From Gnetum montanum (lineage: Eukaryota > Streptophyta > Gnetopsida > Gnetales > Gnetaceae): a DNA stretch of 64,000 nucleotides. The notes under the pieces are model-generated. The model made no database searches, was not told where the DNA came from, and worked only from the letters and a program-made list of their open reading frames with translations. This document shows positions 11,130 through 21,490 of the stretch, in pieces (position 1 is the stretch's first letter; each line of letters starts with the position of its first letter). The DNA is taken from NCBI GenBank assembly GCA_015680685.1, contig MNCI01006057.1, positions 16,748-80,747 on the forward strand. The letters are read 5' to 3'. A program made the translations under genes and the position numbers.

Positions 11130-12239
11130 GCTTCCTAATCTTGTTCAACTTGATGAATTGATGGAAATAATTGTAATTCTACTATAAGTGGTATATGATT
11201 GGATGGTCTTATTTGGGATGGAAGGGCTTGATCTTGATTCTTCTCAACTTCTTCTTTAGAAATTAACTCTAGTAATTTTGTAACTTGGAAGAATCAAGCA
11301 TGTTACCAAATATAATCTAGGATTTCCATGATTAATGTTGTTGAACCATCTTCATTAATCATGGCAAAGTAATTGGTAAAATATTGTTCTTTATGAGTAG
11401 TATCCATCAACATCATTTGTTCTTGAATTATGGGATCTTATTTATCTACTAAAGATTCAAAGTAAGCAAAATATGCACTAACTAATGGAATTGCATGTTA
11501 AATTGATGGAAACATCTTCTTCAAATCAAGTTCATCTTCCAATGATTCCTTTACACACCCATATTTTAAAAATTGATAAACACTACTTTCAACTTTCACA
11601 TTGAAATCTCCACAAAAAATAAATGGCATTGAATTAATTTAGCTTAGGAATAACTTATTCTTCAAACTTTCTTCTAATTACTTAATAACATAGTCTAACA
11701 TCTAAACATGTTGGTTTGATAATCAAATGTGTGTTGACTACACATACACATATTCCTAATAATTGGATTTTTAAAATCATTGCCAAAGCTATGTGATCTT
11801 TCCAAAATCTTAATTGTTCTTTCTTTTCCATTACTTGAAGTTTTGGAATTTCAAAAATCATATTTTCTAAACTCCATTCAAATCTTTGAAACAATTCAAA
11901 CTTGTTTTCTTTATAAAAGATTATGAAACCATCCATGTTATGATTTTTGCAATAGGCTAATTTGTATGGCTCAAAAGAAGAATTTTCATAAGAACCTTTA
12001 TGCTTGTAAATACCTTTGTATCCCATCTTTTCTAAGTCTAGTTGAAATTGGTATATAAACTCCCATGCCAATACTTCTTGTAGGCACAAGAAATCAACAT
12101 CCAACTCTTGTAATTTTGCTAAAATGCATGGGTATTGATACTCATGCCAATTCAAGGCCAATGGTGGACATAGTGGATGTTGCTTCTCACTTGCTAGGGA
12201 TCTTACAAGCACATTGTATGTTGTAACTTTCATTCTCAT
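11130..12239 (-). pseudogene. CCR4-type deadenylase (EEP domain) processed pseudogene
   Basis: The minus strand encodes an almost full endonuclease/exonuclease/phosphatase domain of the CCR4/nocturnin type (poly(A)-shortening nucleases). Motifs in order: TTYNVL with the first catalytic Asn (about 12215), CPPLALNW, DFLCLQEV with the metal-binding Glu (about 12077), DGFIIFYK, VVNTHL (about 11735), FCGDFN (about 11605), TNY...LDYIW (about 11340-11290) and a final SNH where the family has the catalytic SDH (about 11200). The first 185 codons are open. After that there are stops (Y-stop after DVRLC, DYIW-stop) and at least one frameshift. Plant CCR4 genes are split by introns; this copy is continuous, so a reverse-transcribed copy is likely. 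No clear poly(A) tail or TSD was found. Confidence 0.8.
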
Positions 12240-12510
12240 TCATGGATTTTCCACTTTACCATTACTCTTTATGGGTATCATACACCTTGTGGAAATAAGA
12301 TTTTGAGTCTTCATATTGTTCTACCATATGTTTTGATTGAAAGACAAATTGATATACATCTTCTTGATCATTTTTGTTTATCAACTGATCATTAACTTAA
12401 CTGATACATCAACTGCTTCCCCAACTAATTTTGGTAATATTTAACTACATTATCTAATTTTAGTAATATAATTACATCATCTAATTCTTAATCAGCCTTT
12501 CTACCCCCCT
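12240..12510 (-). other. Coding-like sequence upstream of the CCR4 copy
   Basis: On minus, 12420-12260 reads as a short Lys/Asp/Gln-rich peptide-like frame ending in stops just before the CCR4-like ATG. It could be a decayed N-terminal part or an unrelated repeat. Nothing else was recognised. Confidence 0.25.
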
Positions 12511-12514
12511 TCAA

Positions 12515-13075
12515 GACGCTAACTCTGGTACTGTAACTAATGACATGCCATAGTGATCTTAAAACTATCTACAAAGGTTAAGCACTAAATCTTAAGATTC
12601 CAAAAAGGTTAAATTCATTTGTCCCAATAGGGAATGATTAGTTACCCTTATATTGTTGACTTTTAAGTCATACTTCAAGATATCATTAAATTATTGGATA
12701 CCTAGATAATAAATTTGATCTTACCATTAAGTTTAGAAGGGTGAAAATGTTGGAAATCACTATTCATATGTTGAAAATGGACATCATATGCTCAAGTTAT
12801 GCTAAATTAAGCTTTTGAGGATCTTGAGGCACTATGTTGGGCAAGGGATGAAAATAAATTTTTGGGGCTTTGTAGGATAGATTTGACTTCACCATTGTGT
12901 CTAGAAGGTTGAGATCTATAGGAAATGATTCTTCATTTGCTGAAAAAAGGCTTCTAAAATCAAAAGTTATGGCTTTTGGAGTCCAAAATCTTTGGCATGA
13001 AAAATGAGATTTCTTAAGAGGTCACCCATCCTAGTACTACTCTAGGACAAGTCTGCTTAATTATGAAATTCTTAT
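12515..13075 (-). repeat. Possible 5S-carrying TRIM/Cassandra-like segment
   Basis: The interval holds the 5S-like fragment (13005-13075) and, about 470 bp downstream on minus, a sequence GTACCAGAGTTAGCG (about 12517-12531) resembling a decayed initiator-tRNA-Met primer site (GTATCAGAGC...). Between them lies an imperfect tandem duplication with a period of about 168 bp (starts near 12711 and 12879, both with GATTTGA...CACCATT...TAGAAGG). Cassandra TRIM elements carry 5S sequence in their LTRs, but clear LTR ends are not visible here and the distance is longer than usual, so the assignment is tentative. Confidence 0.3.
13005..13075 (-). pseudogene. 5S rRNA-like fragment
   Basis: On minus this matches the second half of plant 5S rRNA. 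TTAAGC begins the internal-promoter region, followed by a 26-nt uninterrupted match covering GAGTAGTACTAGGATGGG and the next TGACCTC (plus 13018-13043). The match then fades as AAGAAATCTC against GGGAAGTCCTC. The first half of 5S is only faintly matched upstream. The pol III box C region is thus preserved while the flanks have decayed. It is a pseudogene or part of a 5S-derived retroelement, not a functional rRNA gene. Confidence 0.75.
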
Positions 13076-13219
13076 CTTGTGTTCCTAATTTTAAACTCAT
13101 GTTCCAATGAACAAAAATTTTGAATTCTCCATCAATTGATGAAAATTTCAAATTTTTCGTTAGTTGATAAAAACATTCAAATTTCTTGTTAGTTGATAAA
13201 TAATTGGAATTGGTAGAAG

Positions 13220-13490
13220 GTGTCCTTTATGGATGGCATTATCAATGCCCATGGAGCATCGAAGGTGGTAATGATATACAACACCATTAATGCCCATGGA
13301 GTGCCAAAGCTAATATTGATCTATGGCACTGTTGATGCCCGTGGAGCACTAGGGATGCCAATGATTTGTGATGTCATGGTACTTGTAGAGCATCAGAAGT
13401 GGTAGTGATCTATGATACCATTGATGCCTCTAAAGTGTCAAGGGTGGTAGTGATCTACACATAGTCGATGTCTGAGGGTATCGTGAGTAG
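13220..13490 (+). repeat. 45-bp minisatellite, about six units
   Basis: The motif AATGCCCATGGAGC recurs at 13244, 13289 and 13334 (GATGCCCGTGGAGC), with weaker copies near 13379, 13423 and 13467, giving a regular 44-45 bp period. Because 45 is a multiple of three, the small open frame 13220-13405 reads as a 15-residue repeat (INAHGASKVVMIYNT and relatives). No start-context or homology supports a real gene, so I treat it as a tandem repeat. Confidence 0.75.
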
Positions 13491-14440
13491 CTGAAAATCA
13501 TGGCAGATTTTTTGACCACAATAGAGGTGATGGTAGTGATAGTAGCACACTTAATGGTGGCAATGATGGTAGTGGAGGTGTGAACAAAAATGGTAGATGA
13601 GGAGAAACATAGTAAGGGTTTCTATGATAGTGGCAACAGACGTTGTAGGGCATGAAGGACTAAGGTTTTGGTAGTAGTGAAGTGGCATCATTAGAGTAGG
13701 TAGCAAGGTGTAGATGTTGTAGCAAGGTGAGGGAAAGGATTTCAATGGTCACATGTGACACAGTGAAGGGTGATAGCATTAGACAGTAGAGGGAGGACAC
13801 ACAAGGGTAGTAGATGGTAGTGGTGGCATTAAGCAACACATGGTAGAGAACGGTTGCTAGCACCATTGGATGAAAAGACAATGCAGTGATGGCCCACAAA
13901 TAGAGGTGGTGCTACCCTTATAGAGCTAGCATGGCCCTATGAGGTTCCTATAGGGCTTGTGTGTTCTTTGCAGGGCCTACATGGCCCTAACAGGGCATGC
14001 ACCAACCTAGTAGGGCTAGCGCAGACTAAATTTTTTTAATATAAATTTCATTTTAATTTTAATTTTATTTATATTTGAAAAACATTTTAAGTTAGGGGTC
14101 CCTAGGTTTGAACCCACGACCTCTTTCTCTTTCCCTTTTCTTATTATTATTACTCTGGTAGAGGCCATAGGATCGTAGGGATGGTAAGTTATGGCAGATG
14201 AGGGTAGCAAGCATTGCTAAGGACCATGGTGAGTAGTAAGATGATGGAACAAAGTGAAGTGTGCAAGAGCAGGCAAAGCAATGGTGTGGGATCAAGTGGA
14301 GCAAAGAAGATGATGTTGTAGGTGTGATCATGGTGAGTAGCACAATAGCATCGGTTGAGGGTGATGTAGCCTAGATTGGTGTATCCTTGTCTTACCAACA
14401 TCTCTTGCAATTGATGAATCTTGGTGAGGAATATTTAGAT
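13491..14440. other. Low-complexity GGTAGTGG/AGGGC-rich sequence
   Basis: Short imperfect repeats of GGTAGTGATGG type occur at 13520-13870 and of (C)AGGGC-(T)A type at 13930-14020. They are followed by a T/A-rich stretch with TTTTAATTTTAATTTTA. At about 14097-14120 the minus strand has GGTCGTGGGTTCAAACC, a tRNA-like B-box, but no A-box at the right distance. Several small antisense frames here are low-complexity shadows. No gene was recognised. Confidence 0.4.
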
Positions 14441-15725
14441 TTTCATTGGATGATGATATCCATGAAAGAATTTTGATGGTTAGTGGGACCTACGTCTTTT
14501 TGTATATGTCTAATCCATTATTCATAAACTCAATGGAATAGTATCTTCTAACTTACATCTAGTGCATCTAGAGATGATCTCTCTTTTTTTGTTTGGTTTT
14601 TATGACTTCTTACCATTTTTTTAATGTTAAGTATGTTTTTTCTAATGGCTAATCTATGAATATTACCTAGCGGTTCTTACCCTATTGACAGGTTTCTTTT
14701 AGTCCCTTGACATTTTTTTGTAACTTTTGGTAGAATTTTTGCTTAATAAAACTTTATTATCATCATTTTCCTTTAAAAAATGTATGTAGAAAGGGAAATT
14801 TTAGTGAAATAGTAAGTAATGATAAAATTTTTTTGGATTTTAATATCTCTTCTAATTTTTTTCAATGAATCTAATTTTTTTCCTCTTCATTTTTTCTCTA
14901 ATGAATTTGATTTCTCTAGATTTATCCTATGGGGAATTCTATATTACTCCCAAATTCTTCAACCAATGTTAAAATTTTTGCTTCTTTTATTAATACATAA
15001 ATTTCTATTGATTTTCAAAATGCAAATTTATAAGTTAATAAGAAAAAGTTTGTGATGTCTTCTTCTAGTGATGATGATGCAACCAAGACACTATTTTTGA
15101 TAATGTATATGAATCATTGGTTCTTGATCTTTGATCATAGTATGTGTACATTTGGATTTTGGATTAATTGCCTCATAATTGAAGTTTTATATTACAGCTA
15201 AATGATGTGATAAAAAATATGGCATCCAAGTCCTTCATATCAAGTATTATTCTCATTTTTTTCTTCTTGTTGAGATAGGCAATGCTTTAATGGTGCAAAA
15301 TATCCTAGATATAAGATCTTTGATACATAAGCATGCAGTGTTTATCATTTGTAAGTAGGCTCCAATATGCTAAAGTTCCATGTTTTGTCAAGTTATATTA
15401 ACTTTCATTGATTTTTTAGAAAGCTAACTAAGAAATTATTAGTCTTCTCAATCTCATTAAGCATATGGAATCTATTCTACAACTTTTACTTTTCATAGAT
15501 ATTTTTTATTGAAATCAACCTCCTTAATCATAAAAAAAATAGTATTACAACTAGGAAAAAATACTTATATTTAGCCACATATTATAAACTTTCTAACTCT
15601 TGTAATTTTTTTTTATCATGAAAGATATTTATTTAATGTTTATAATATTTTGCTAAAGAATAAATATTCTGAAGAAAAGAAAAAATATGTTAAAGATAGA
15701 AAAAAAATATGAAGTTGAAGATATG
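14441..15725. other. AT-rich flank of host element A
   Basis: The stretch near 14680-14790 (CTTTTAGTCCCTTGACATT, then TTGCTTAATAAAACTTTATTATCATCA) looks like a plant LINE or transcript 3' end with an AATAAA signal, plus strand, but no coding part precedes it that I can name. The rest is AT-rich with no feature. Its right edge is the 5' insertion boundary of element A. Confidence 0.35.
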
Positions 15726-16602
15726 TGATGAAACATTTTATGCAAGGACTTCAATATTATATCTATGATATTGTAGATGTGATACTATAGCTTAGTATAT
15801 GATGTTATCGATATGATATAGTGGATTATGGTCATGACTATAAATACAAGCCCACCATTGTGTCATATAACAAATTTTTACTAACACCTAGTGAAATTCT
15901 TGTAGTTTATTTTCTTGAAGTTAGTGTTAGTTGTAAATCCTTGTAGTGTGGTGAAATTACAATTGTACAACATCTTTATTTAAGTGGATTATTCTTGAAT
16001 GTAATTTATGAACAACAATAAAGATTAATATTTTTCTTCATCATTACAACTTTTCACATTGAATAGATTTACTTATCAATGTCATTTACTTTTACTTTGT
16101 CATTTATATTTCCTAAGTCCTTTATCATTACTATGTTCATTAGTATAGGTAGAATAAGTATGATTGATTTTGACTATAAACTGTAATTATTCAGTAACCC
16201 AATAGTGAATTTACTTGATTTTCTCAATGGTAAAATTACTTGGTAGTCCTAGTGATAATTACATTAGCCAAATGTGTATGGAAAGCCACAGTCAAATACT
16301 TATTATTGATAGGCTATAATAGCTTTATATTCTTATTGTATTTAATGATAGAATTCATAATCATTTTAATCATATTTATCATTAGCATACTTAGAGTCTA
16401 CCAACATTATTTAATCATATACCTTACTAAGAGTTAAATCATAAGTTTTGCATTTCACTAACTCTAAGTGATAAGATAAAGATCAAAAACTTTTATCAAC
16501 TCACTAGTATACTTACATTATCTATCCATAGATTATGATCTAGTTACGCATGAACACTTGTAGCTTATATGGTTAAGTACTGGAATTCTCTATCACTCAT
16601 CA
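15726..16602 (+). repeat. 5' LTR of host element A
   Basis: The LTR starts TGATGAAACATT and ends TCTATCACTCATCA, followed by the primer-binding site. TATAAATA is at 15839-15846 and AATAAAG at 16017-16023, with the family's R/U5 layout. It is AT-rich and nearly CG-free, in line with being the oldest element of the nest. Its 3' partner is not in the window because A is still interrupted at 58083. Confidence 0.85.
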
Positions 16603-16603
16603 T

Positions 16604-16621
16604 TAGCATTGTTGTTGAGGA
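16604..16621 (+). promoter_or_regulatory. Primer-binding site (tRNA-Asp), element A
   Basis: TAGCATTGTTGTTGAGGA stands one base after the LTR. It is a decayed form of TGGCGCCGTTGCCGGGGA, the complement of the plant tRNA-Asp 3' end; most differences are transitions. Confidence 0.75.
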
Positions 16622-16735
16622 TGTATTAATGTTTGCTAGCTAGTTAATCTTAACATAATTTTTTGTATAAATTCTTATTAAGTCTATCTTTCATACTTAG
16701 AATATGTTTTTCAAAACATACATACATTTAAGTGT

Positions 16736-17769
16736 TGATGAGACCTGAATTGCTCATACTGCTGGCGGTTGCCTTAAGGCACCCACGTTAAGGCACCCAC
16801 GTTGTATCATGGGTTGCGTTGTATCATGGGTGGCATTGTATCATGGGTCGCGATGTATCATGGGCCGCGATATCGCGTCCCACGCGATATCGCNNNNNNN
16901 NNNNNNNNNNNNNNNNNNNNNNNNNNNNNNNNNNNNNNNNNNNNNNNNNNNNNNNNNNNNNNNNNNNNNNNNNNNNNNNNNNNNNNNNNNNNNNNNNNNN
17001 NNNNNNNNNNNNNNNNNNNNNNNNNNNNNNNNNNNNNNNNNNNNNNNNNNNNNNNNNNNNNNNNNNNNNNNNNNNNNNNNNNNNNNNNNNNNNNNNNNNN
17101 NNNNNNNNNNNNNNNNNNNNNNNNNNNNNNNNNNNNNNNNNNNNNNNNNNNNNNNNNNNNNNNNNNNNNNNNNNNNNNNNNNNNNNNNNNNNNNNNNNNN
17201 NNNNNNNNNNNNNNNNNNNNNNNNNNNNNNNNNNNNNNNNNNNNNNNNNNNNNNNNNNNNNNNNNNNNNNNNNNNNNNNNNNNNNNNNNNNNNNNNNNNN
17301 NNNNNNNNNNNNNNNNNNNNNNNNNNNNNNNNNNNNNNNNNNNNNNNNNNNNNNNNNNNNNNNNNNNNNNNNNNNNNNNNNNNNNNNNNNNNNNNNNNNN
17401 NNNNNNNNNNNNNNNNNNNNNNNNNNNNNNNNNNNNNNNNNNNNNNNNNNNNNNNNNNNNNNNNNNNNNNNNNNNNNNNNNNNNNNNNNNNNNNNNNNNN
17501 NNNNNNNNNNNNNNNNNNNNNNNNNNNNNNNNNNNNNNNNNNNNNNNNNNNNNNNNNNNNNNNNNNNNNNNNNNNNNNNNNNNNNNNNNNNNNNNNNNNN
17601 NNNNNNNNNNNNNNNNNNNNNNNNNNNNNNNNNNNNNNNNNNNNNNNNNNNNNNNNNNNNNNNNNNNNNNNNNNNNNNNNNNNNNNNNNCCATCTGCGGA
17701 GTTCGACCGGATCGCGCGTGCGACGCTCATTTCGTATGGTTGAGTGTAGGGGTACCTCGCCACTCATCA
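16736..17769 (+). repeat. Solo LTR 1 (contains assembly gap)
   Basis: The LTR starts TGATGAGACCTGAATTGCTC and ends GGGGTACCTCGCCACTCATCA. Both sides carry the perfect 5-bp target-site duplication AGTGT (16731-16735 and 17770-17774), so this is a single LTR left after recombination between two LTRs. It interrupts the untranslated leader of element A. The U3 start matches element I (TTAAGGCACCCA). It contains four 17-bp units (GTTGTATCATGGGTTGC, 16801-16868), then GATATCGC palindromes, then 796 N. It is CG-rich compared with its host, so it is younger. Confidence 0.9.
16894..17689. other. Assembly gap (796 N) inside solo LTR 1
   Basis: This is a run of unknown bases starting within the GATATCGC palindrome array and ending near CATCTGCGGAGTTCGACC in U5. 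All apparent frames through it are artefacts. The true length is unknown. Confidence 0.98.
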
Positions 17770-17787
17770 AGTGTTAACCAATTTAAA

Positions 17788-18939
17788 ATGGCTTCTACAT
17801 GTAAAGTAAAATCTACACCTACTATTAATCCTAAGAAAAGTAGTGAAAGGAACTATAATGAAAAAACTATAGTTGATAGATGTAAGAATAAATATCATAT
17901 GCTCATGTTAATCCTTATTATCCTAATTTTATATTCAATTTTCACAAGGATGAATAGTTAAAATGAATAAGCTTACAAGGCAATATTGTCTTACCACCAA
18001 AATGCTCAGCTTCATCTTTGCTTTAAGCAACTCAACTGAGATCAAGCCTTGATCATTCACAAGAAGGGTATTAGGTTACCAAGAGCATGATTAAGTCATA
18101 CCAGCTAATAGAGGCTCAAGCAAGAAGGAATTCTATCATGGTTATAAAATATAACCTAGAGAAAGGAAGGAGAGTACAACAAATAATTTTTCTTATAGAA
18201 AAAGGAATATGTATAATACAAAGCTAAAAAGTCTCAACATTCTCATAGATCTAGTTCTCAATCACCTGTTCTATGCACTGAATATCCTATAAAGTCAATA
18301 TTACATTTGGCCCTTGAAAAAGCTCCTGAACGAGATGAACCAAACTCCAGAATTAGCAAGAATTCAAGGCCTAAAAATTTTGATAGATCTAGAAGAGATG
18401 AATCAAAAATTCATAAAAGAATAACCAACTAGTATCATTCTCCAACTCCATCATCCTCTTCATCACACTCATTAACTAACTTTGATAAAGGAGCATGAAG
18501 ATTAAGGAAACATGATAGGAAAAAGAAAAGGAATCATGAAAGACATACCAATAGAAGAAAACATCCTACTAAAGAATATGATGATGAAGAAGATAGAAAA
18601 AGGTAAATCAAGCATCATAGAAGAGAACATTATGAGCATAGAAGAAGTCATCACTATAATAAAGTGTACAAACTCAAAGACTATAAAGAACTTCAATTGA
18701 CCATCCAAAGCATGATTAACATTAGAGAAGTAGTGTACATGCCTACCATGCATCTAAGGAATAGTTGCATCAAGAAATGTGATATAAATAACATGTCAAA
18801 GTATGAACAAGAATATAATGCAAATCTATAACCTCACCTTCAAGTTTTCCATGATGCCTATGCCCTATCGAACATAGATAATGATTGGAAAAAATTAAAG
18901 TTATTTTCTAGAACACTCATAAATGAAGTAGAAAGCTAG
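17788..18939 (+). pseudogene. Host A gag, piece 1 (N-terminal and start of capsid)
   Basis: The ATG at 17788 opens a gag frame (MASTCKVKSTPT...) that can be followed, with stops and small shifts, through a strongly charged Arg/Lys/His/Glu segment (about 18500-18660: RKHDRKKKRNHERHTNRR) to the capsid motif DAYALSNIDNDWKKLKLF, then SRTLINEVES at 18880-18935. There the frame is cut by solo LTR 2 exactly at the Trp codon of the ES-W-Y motif. Gag forms the element's particle. Homologous regions are intact in order in B (31418 onward) and G (48412 onward). Confidence 0.75.
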
Positions 18940-19843
18940 TGATGAGCAACTAGTACCCCTTACATCTAGCCATAAAAATCACGAGCATTCATGTATGATC
19001 TATTCAAATTTCATGGATGGGACTAGTTGTGCATCTAAATCGTTAAGCATTGATCATAGTTCACTATCTTCCCACTTGGACTAGTCGTAGCTTTTTTATG
19101 TATGATTTAGTCCAAAGTGAGGCATATGATTGTTGATGTTGTTTGGCCTTATGCTACTCCTAACAATAATTAAAAAATTAATTATTTAATCTAATCAACA
19201 ATAGGAAGGTAAATGCTAAACTTGCCTACAAGCGATGAGTGTCCATTTCCAACTTACCATACACATCCTGAACCCACATACTTACTACTCAAATTACCAA
19301 GTGTTACGCTACTAGGTGAACCAATTAATAACACTACTAGGATTACTAAGAGAATATGTGTTTATGCTCAAAATTGGTCACACTCATTCCTCTAATTCAT
19401 TAACTTACATGAAATGTAGATATTAACTAAGTACATGAAAAATAAATTTCGTGGAAAGTAAATCTATTCTAAGTCAAAGTGTTGTAATGAATAAGAATCA
19501 ATCTCAATCTTATTATCATTCATGAAATGTGTCCAAGTACATTGCCACTGAAATAAGATGTCATACAATTGACTCAAATCCACAATGCGACCACTCACTA
19601 ATTGTTCTCTAAAACAATGGAATAAAAATACAAGAGTTTAGCTACTCTATTGATAAAAAATGCCAGATACACCATGGGACATGTGTGTTTACAGGAAAAA
19701 ATAGACACTATGTTGATGGGTATACATCAACACCTCATTGCATGCATTGACGAGATCATGTTGACAAGTACACAACAACACGGCTACGTAGAAGTAGCTA
19801 CATCAACATGGCTTTGTCGATGCAAACAGCCGATGCTTCATCA
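18940..19843 (-). repeat. Solo LTR 2 (minus) inside host A gag
   Basis: The plus strand reads TGATGAGCAACTAG...GATGCTTCATCA, i.e. the LTR in reverse. Flanks are GCTAG (18935-18939) and ACTAA (19844-19848), equal except for two G-to-A changes. The host gag codons fit an original AGC TGG, so both flanks derive from GCTGG by transitions. No internal sequence is present: a solo LTR. CTATAAATA-type promoter and AATAAG-type signals are on the minus strand. Confidence 0.85.
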
Positions 19844-20230
19844 ACTAATACAAATCCTTTGAACCAAAAATCTATTAGAAGATGTAGTACCATGCTAAAG
19901 CTTTTTAATGACAAGTATCAAACCTATTCCAAAGTATCAATCTGAAGAAAATAAATCCAAGAATGAAGAAAAGGGACACATGAATCCCTTGATGTAGAAT
20001 TAGGAAAATATTATTCACTATTACATATATTCCTAGGTTATTGATTTTCTCAAATGGAGCAATCGTAGCACATCATTAATGGATTAAGAAACAAAACAAG
20101 AGAGATCCTTAGAGTATATGCCCAAGGAAGATCATTTAGGATGATAGCCCATCAAATAAAATAGTTACTGAACCAAGTGACAAAAGAAGAGGGAGAGCTA
20201 CGTAAGAGAGAATCAACTAAAGAGTATAAT
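19844..20230 (+). pseudogene. Host A gag, piece 2 (capsid C-terminal part)
   Basis: The frame resumes with Y-K-S-F-E-P-K-S-I-R-R, then MLKLFNDKYQTYSKVS, ESLDVELGKYYSLL, GLRNKTREILRVYAQGRSF and EEGELRKRESTKEYN. It stops at 20230 where the composite block begins. The same gag resumes at 29364. The order equals elements B and G. Stops are present (for example TGA/TAG at former Gln or Trp codons). Confidence 0.75.
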
Positions 20231-21022
20231 TGGTGAGCAGTGACTAGCCCTTATGCCCAACCATGCAAATCACAAGCATTTATGCACCATTTAATCAAAT
20301 TCCATGGATGGAACTAGTTGTGCGTCTAGATCATTAAGCATTTATCGTAGTTCACTATCTTCCCACTTGGACTAGTGGTAGCTTTGCCAAATATGGTTTA
20401 GTCCAAAGTGAGCCATATGATGGTTGATGTTGTTTGGCTTGACGCTACTCCTAATGATAATAAAGAAATTAATTATTTAATCTAATTAACAACAAGAAGG
20501 TAAATGATAAACTAGCCTATATGAAATCAATGTCCATTTCTAGCTTGTCATATATGTCCTAAACTCACGTATCCACTATTGGAATAACCAAGCATTACGC
20601 TACTAGGTGAACCAAGTAATAACACTACTAGGATTACCAAGTGAATACATGTTTACACTCGAAACTGGTCATGCTCATTCCACTAATTTATTAACTTACA
20701 TGAAATGTAGATATTAATTAAGTACATAAAAATTAAATTTCATGGAAAGTAAATCTAATCTAATTCAAAGTTCTATAATGAATAAGAATCAATCTTGATC
20801 TTATTTCCATTCATGGACTATTTCTAGGTACATTACCACTCAAATGTACAACTGGCTTAAATCCACACTACAGACACTCACTGACTATTCTCTAAAACTA
20901 TGAAATAAAATTACAAAAGTTCAACTACTCTATTAACAAAATAATGTCAATACACGGTGGAAGCATGTCTATTTATAGGTGAAAGCAAACACTAAGTTGA
21001 CAAGTACACATCAATGTGATCT
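20231..21022 (-). repeat. LTR in minus orientation, left end of composite block
   Basis: The plus strand starts TGGTGAGCAGTGACTAGCCC (compare TGATGAGCAACTAG of solo LTR 2) and runs through U5, R and the TATTTATA promoter into U3. Near 21022 it meets a plus-oriented LTR fragment head to head. Left flank ATAAT (20226-20230) resembles ATAAG (29364-29368) at the far end of the block. Confidence 0.75.
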
Positions 21023-21249
21023 TGTTAATGCATGAAATGACACATTAACACATACCTATTGTCGTAGTATCTATTTTCACCTATAAATACATGTGTCCTA
21101 CCATGTATGTGGTTATTTAATTAATAGAGTAGTCAAACTCTTGCAATTTTATTCCATAATTTTAGAGAACAGTCAATGAGTACCCATAGTGTGGATCTAA
21201 GTTAGTTGTATGATGTCATATTCGAGTGGCAATGTACCTAAACATATTA
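21023..21249 (+). repeat. LTR fragment, plus orientation (U3-R part)
   Basis: It matches the U3/R part of element C's LTR: CTATTTTCACCTATAAATA, then CAAACTCTTGCAATTT, then GAGTGGCAATGTACCTA. It breaks off at about 21249 into element D internal sequence. It is probably what remains of the 5' LTR of element C, fused at U3 to the reversed LTR on its left. Confidence 0.65.
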
Positions 21250-21490
21250 TCGGATTGATACCATTGAAGAAGTGACTGATATTTCTTCTCCTCTATCCAT
21301 AGATTATGAGCCATCCATACTGATGTTCCAATGTTTGATGGAGTCAGCACTTTCCATAGACACAACAGCTGTAGGAATACTTCACTGGCCTTGACATGCA
21401 TGCCTCAAATATTTTTCATTCCTCTTCATAGGCTCGGGCCCTGACCTCTCCTCCTTTTTCTTGGATAGATTATGCAGTAATAGGAGTTCC
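21250..21490 (-). pseudogene. Element D 3' ORF remnant
   Basis: On minus, the frame 21401-21216 contains NLWIEEKKYQSLLQWYQS. It aligns with the element F counterpart (about 42080-42400) and with the end of the element I ORF (EEKLHAVLQCYQ). It is the C-terminal part of the coiled-coil-like ORF that lies next to the 3' LTR in these elements. Here the LTR side is lost at the junction near 21249. Function unknown. Confidence 0.45.

Noticed and set aside
14090-14125. SINE on the minus strand (B box GGGTTCAAACC)
   Set aside because: No A box at the expected spacing, no defined 5' end and no clear tail or target duplication.
13551-14410. Five overlapping minus-strand frames rich in His, Leu, Ser and Thr
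   Set aside because: They mirror low-complexity GGTAGTGATG-type sequence and change character from unit to unit.
16802-17961. Six long open frames of 290-380 codons on both strands
   Set aside because: They consist almost wholly of unknown residues because they cross the 796-N gap in solo LTR 1.
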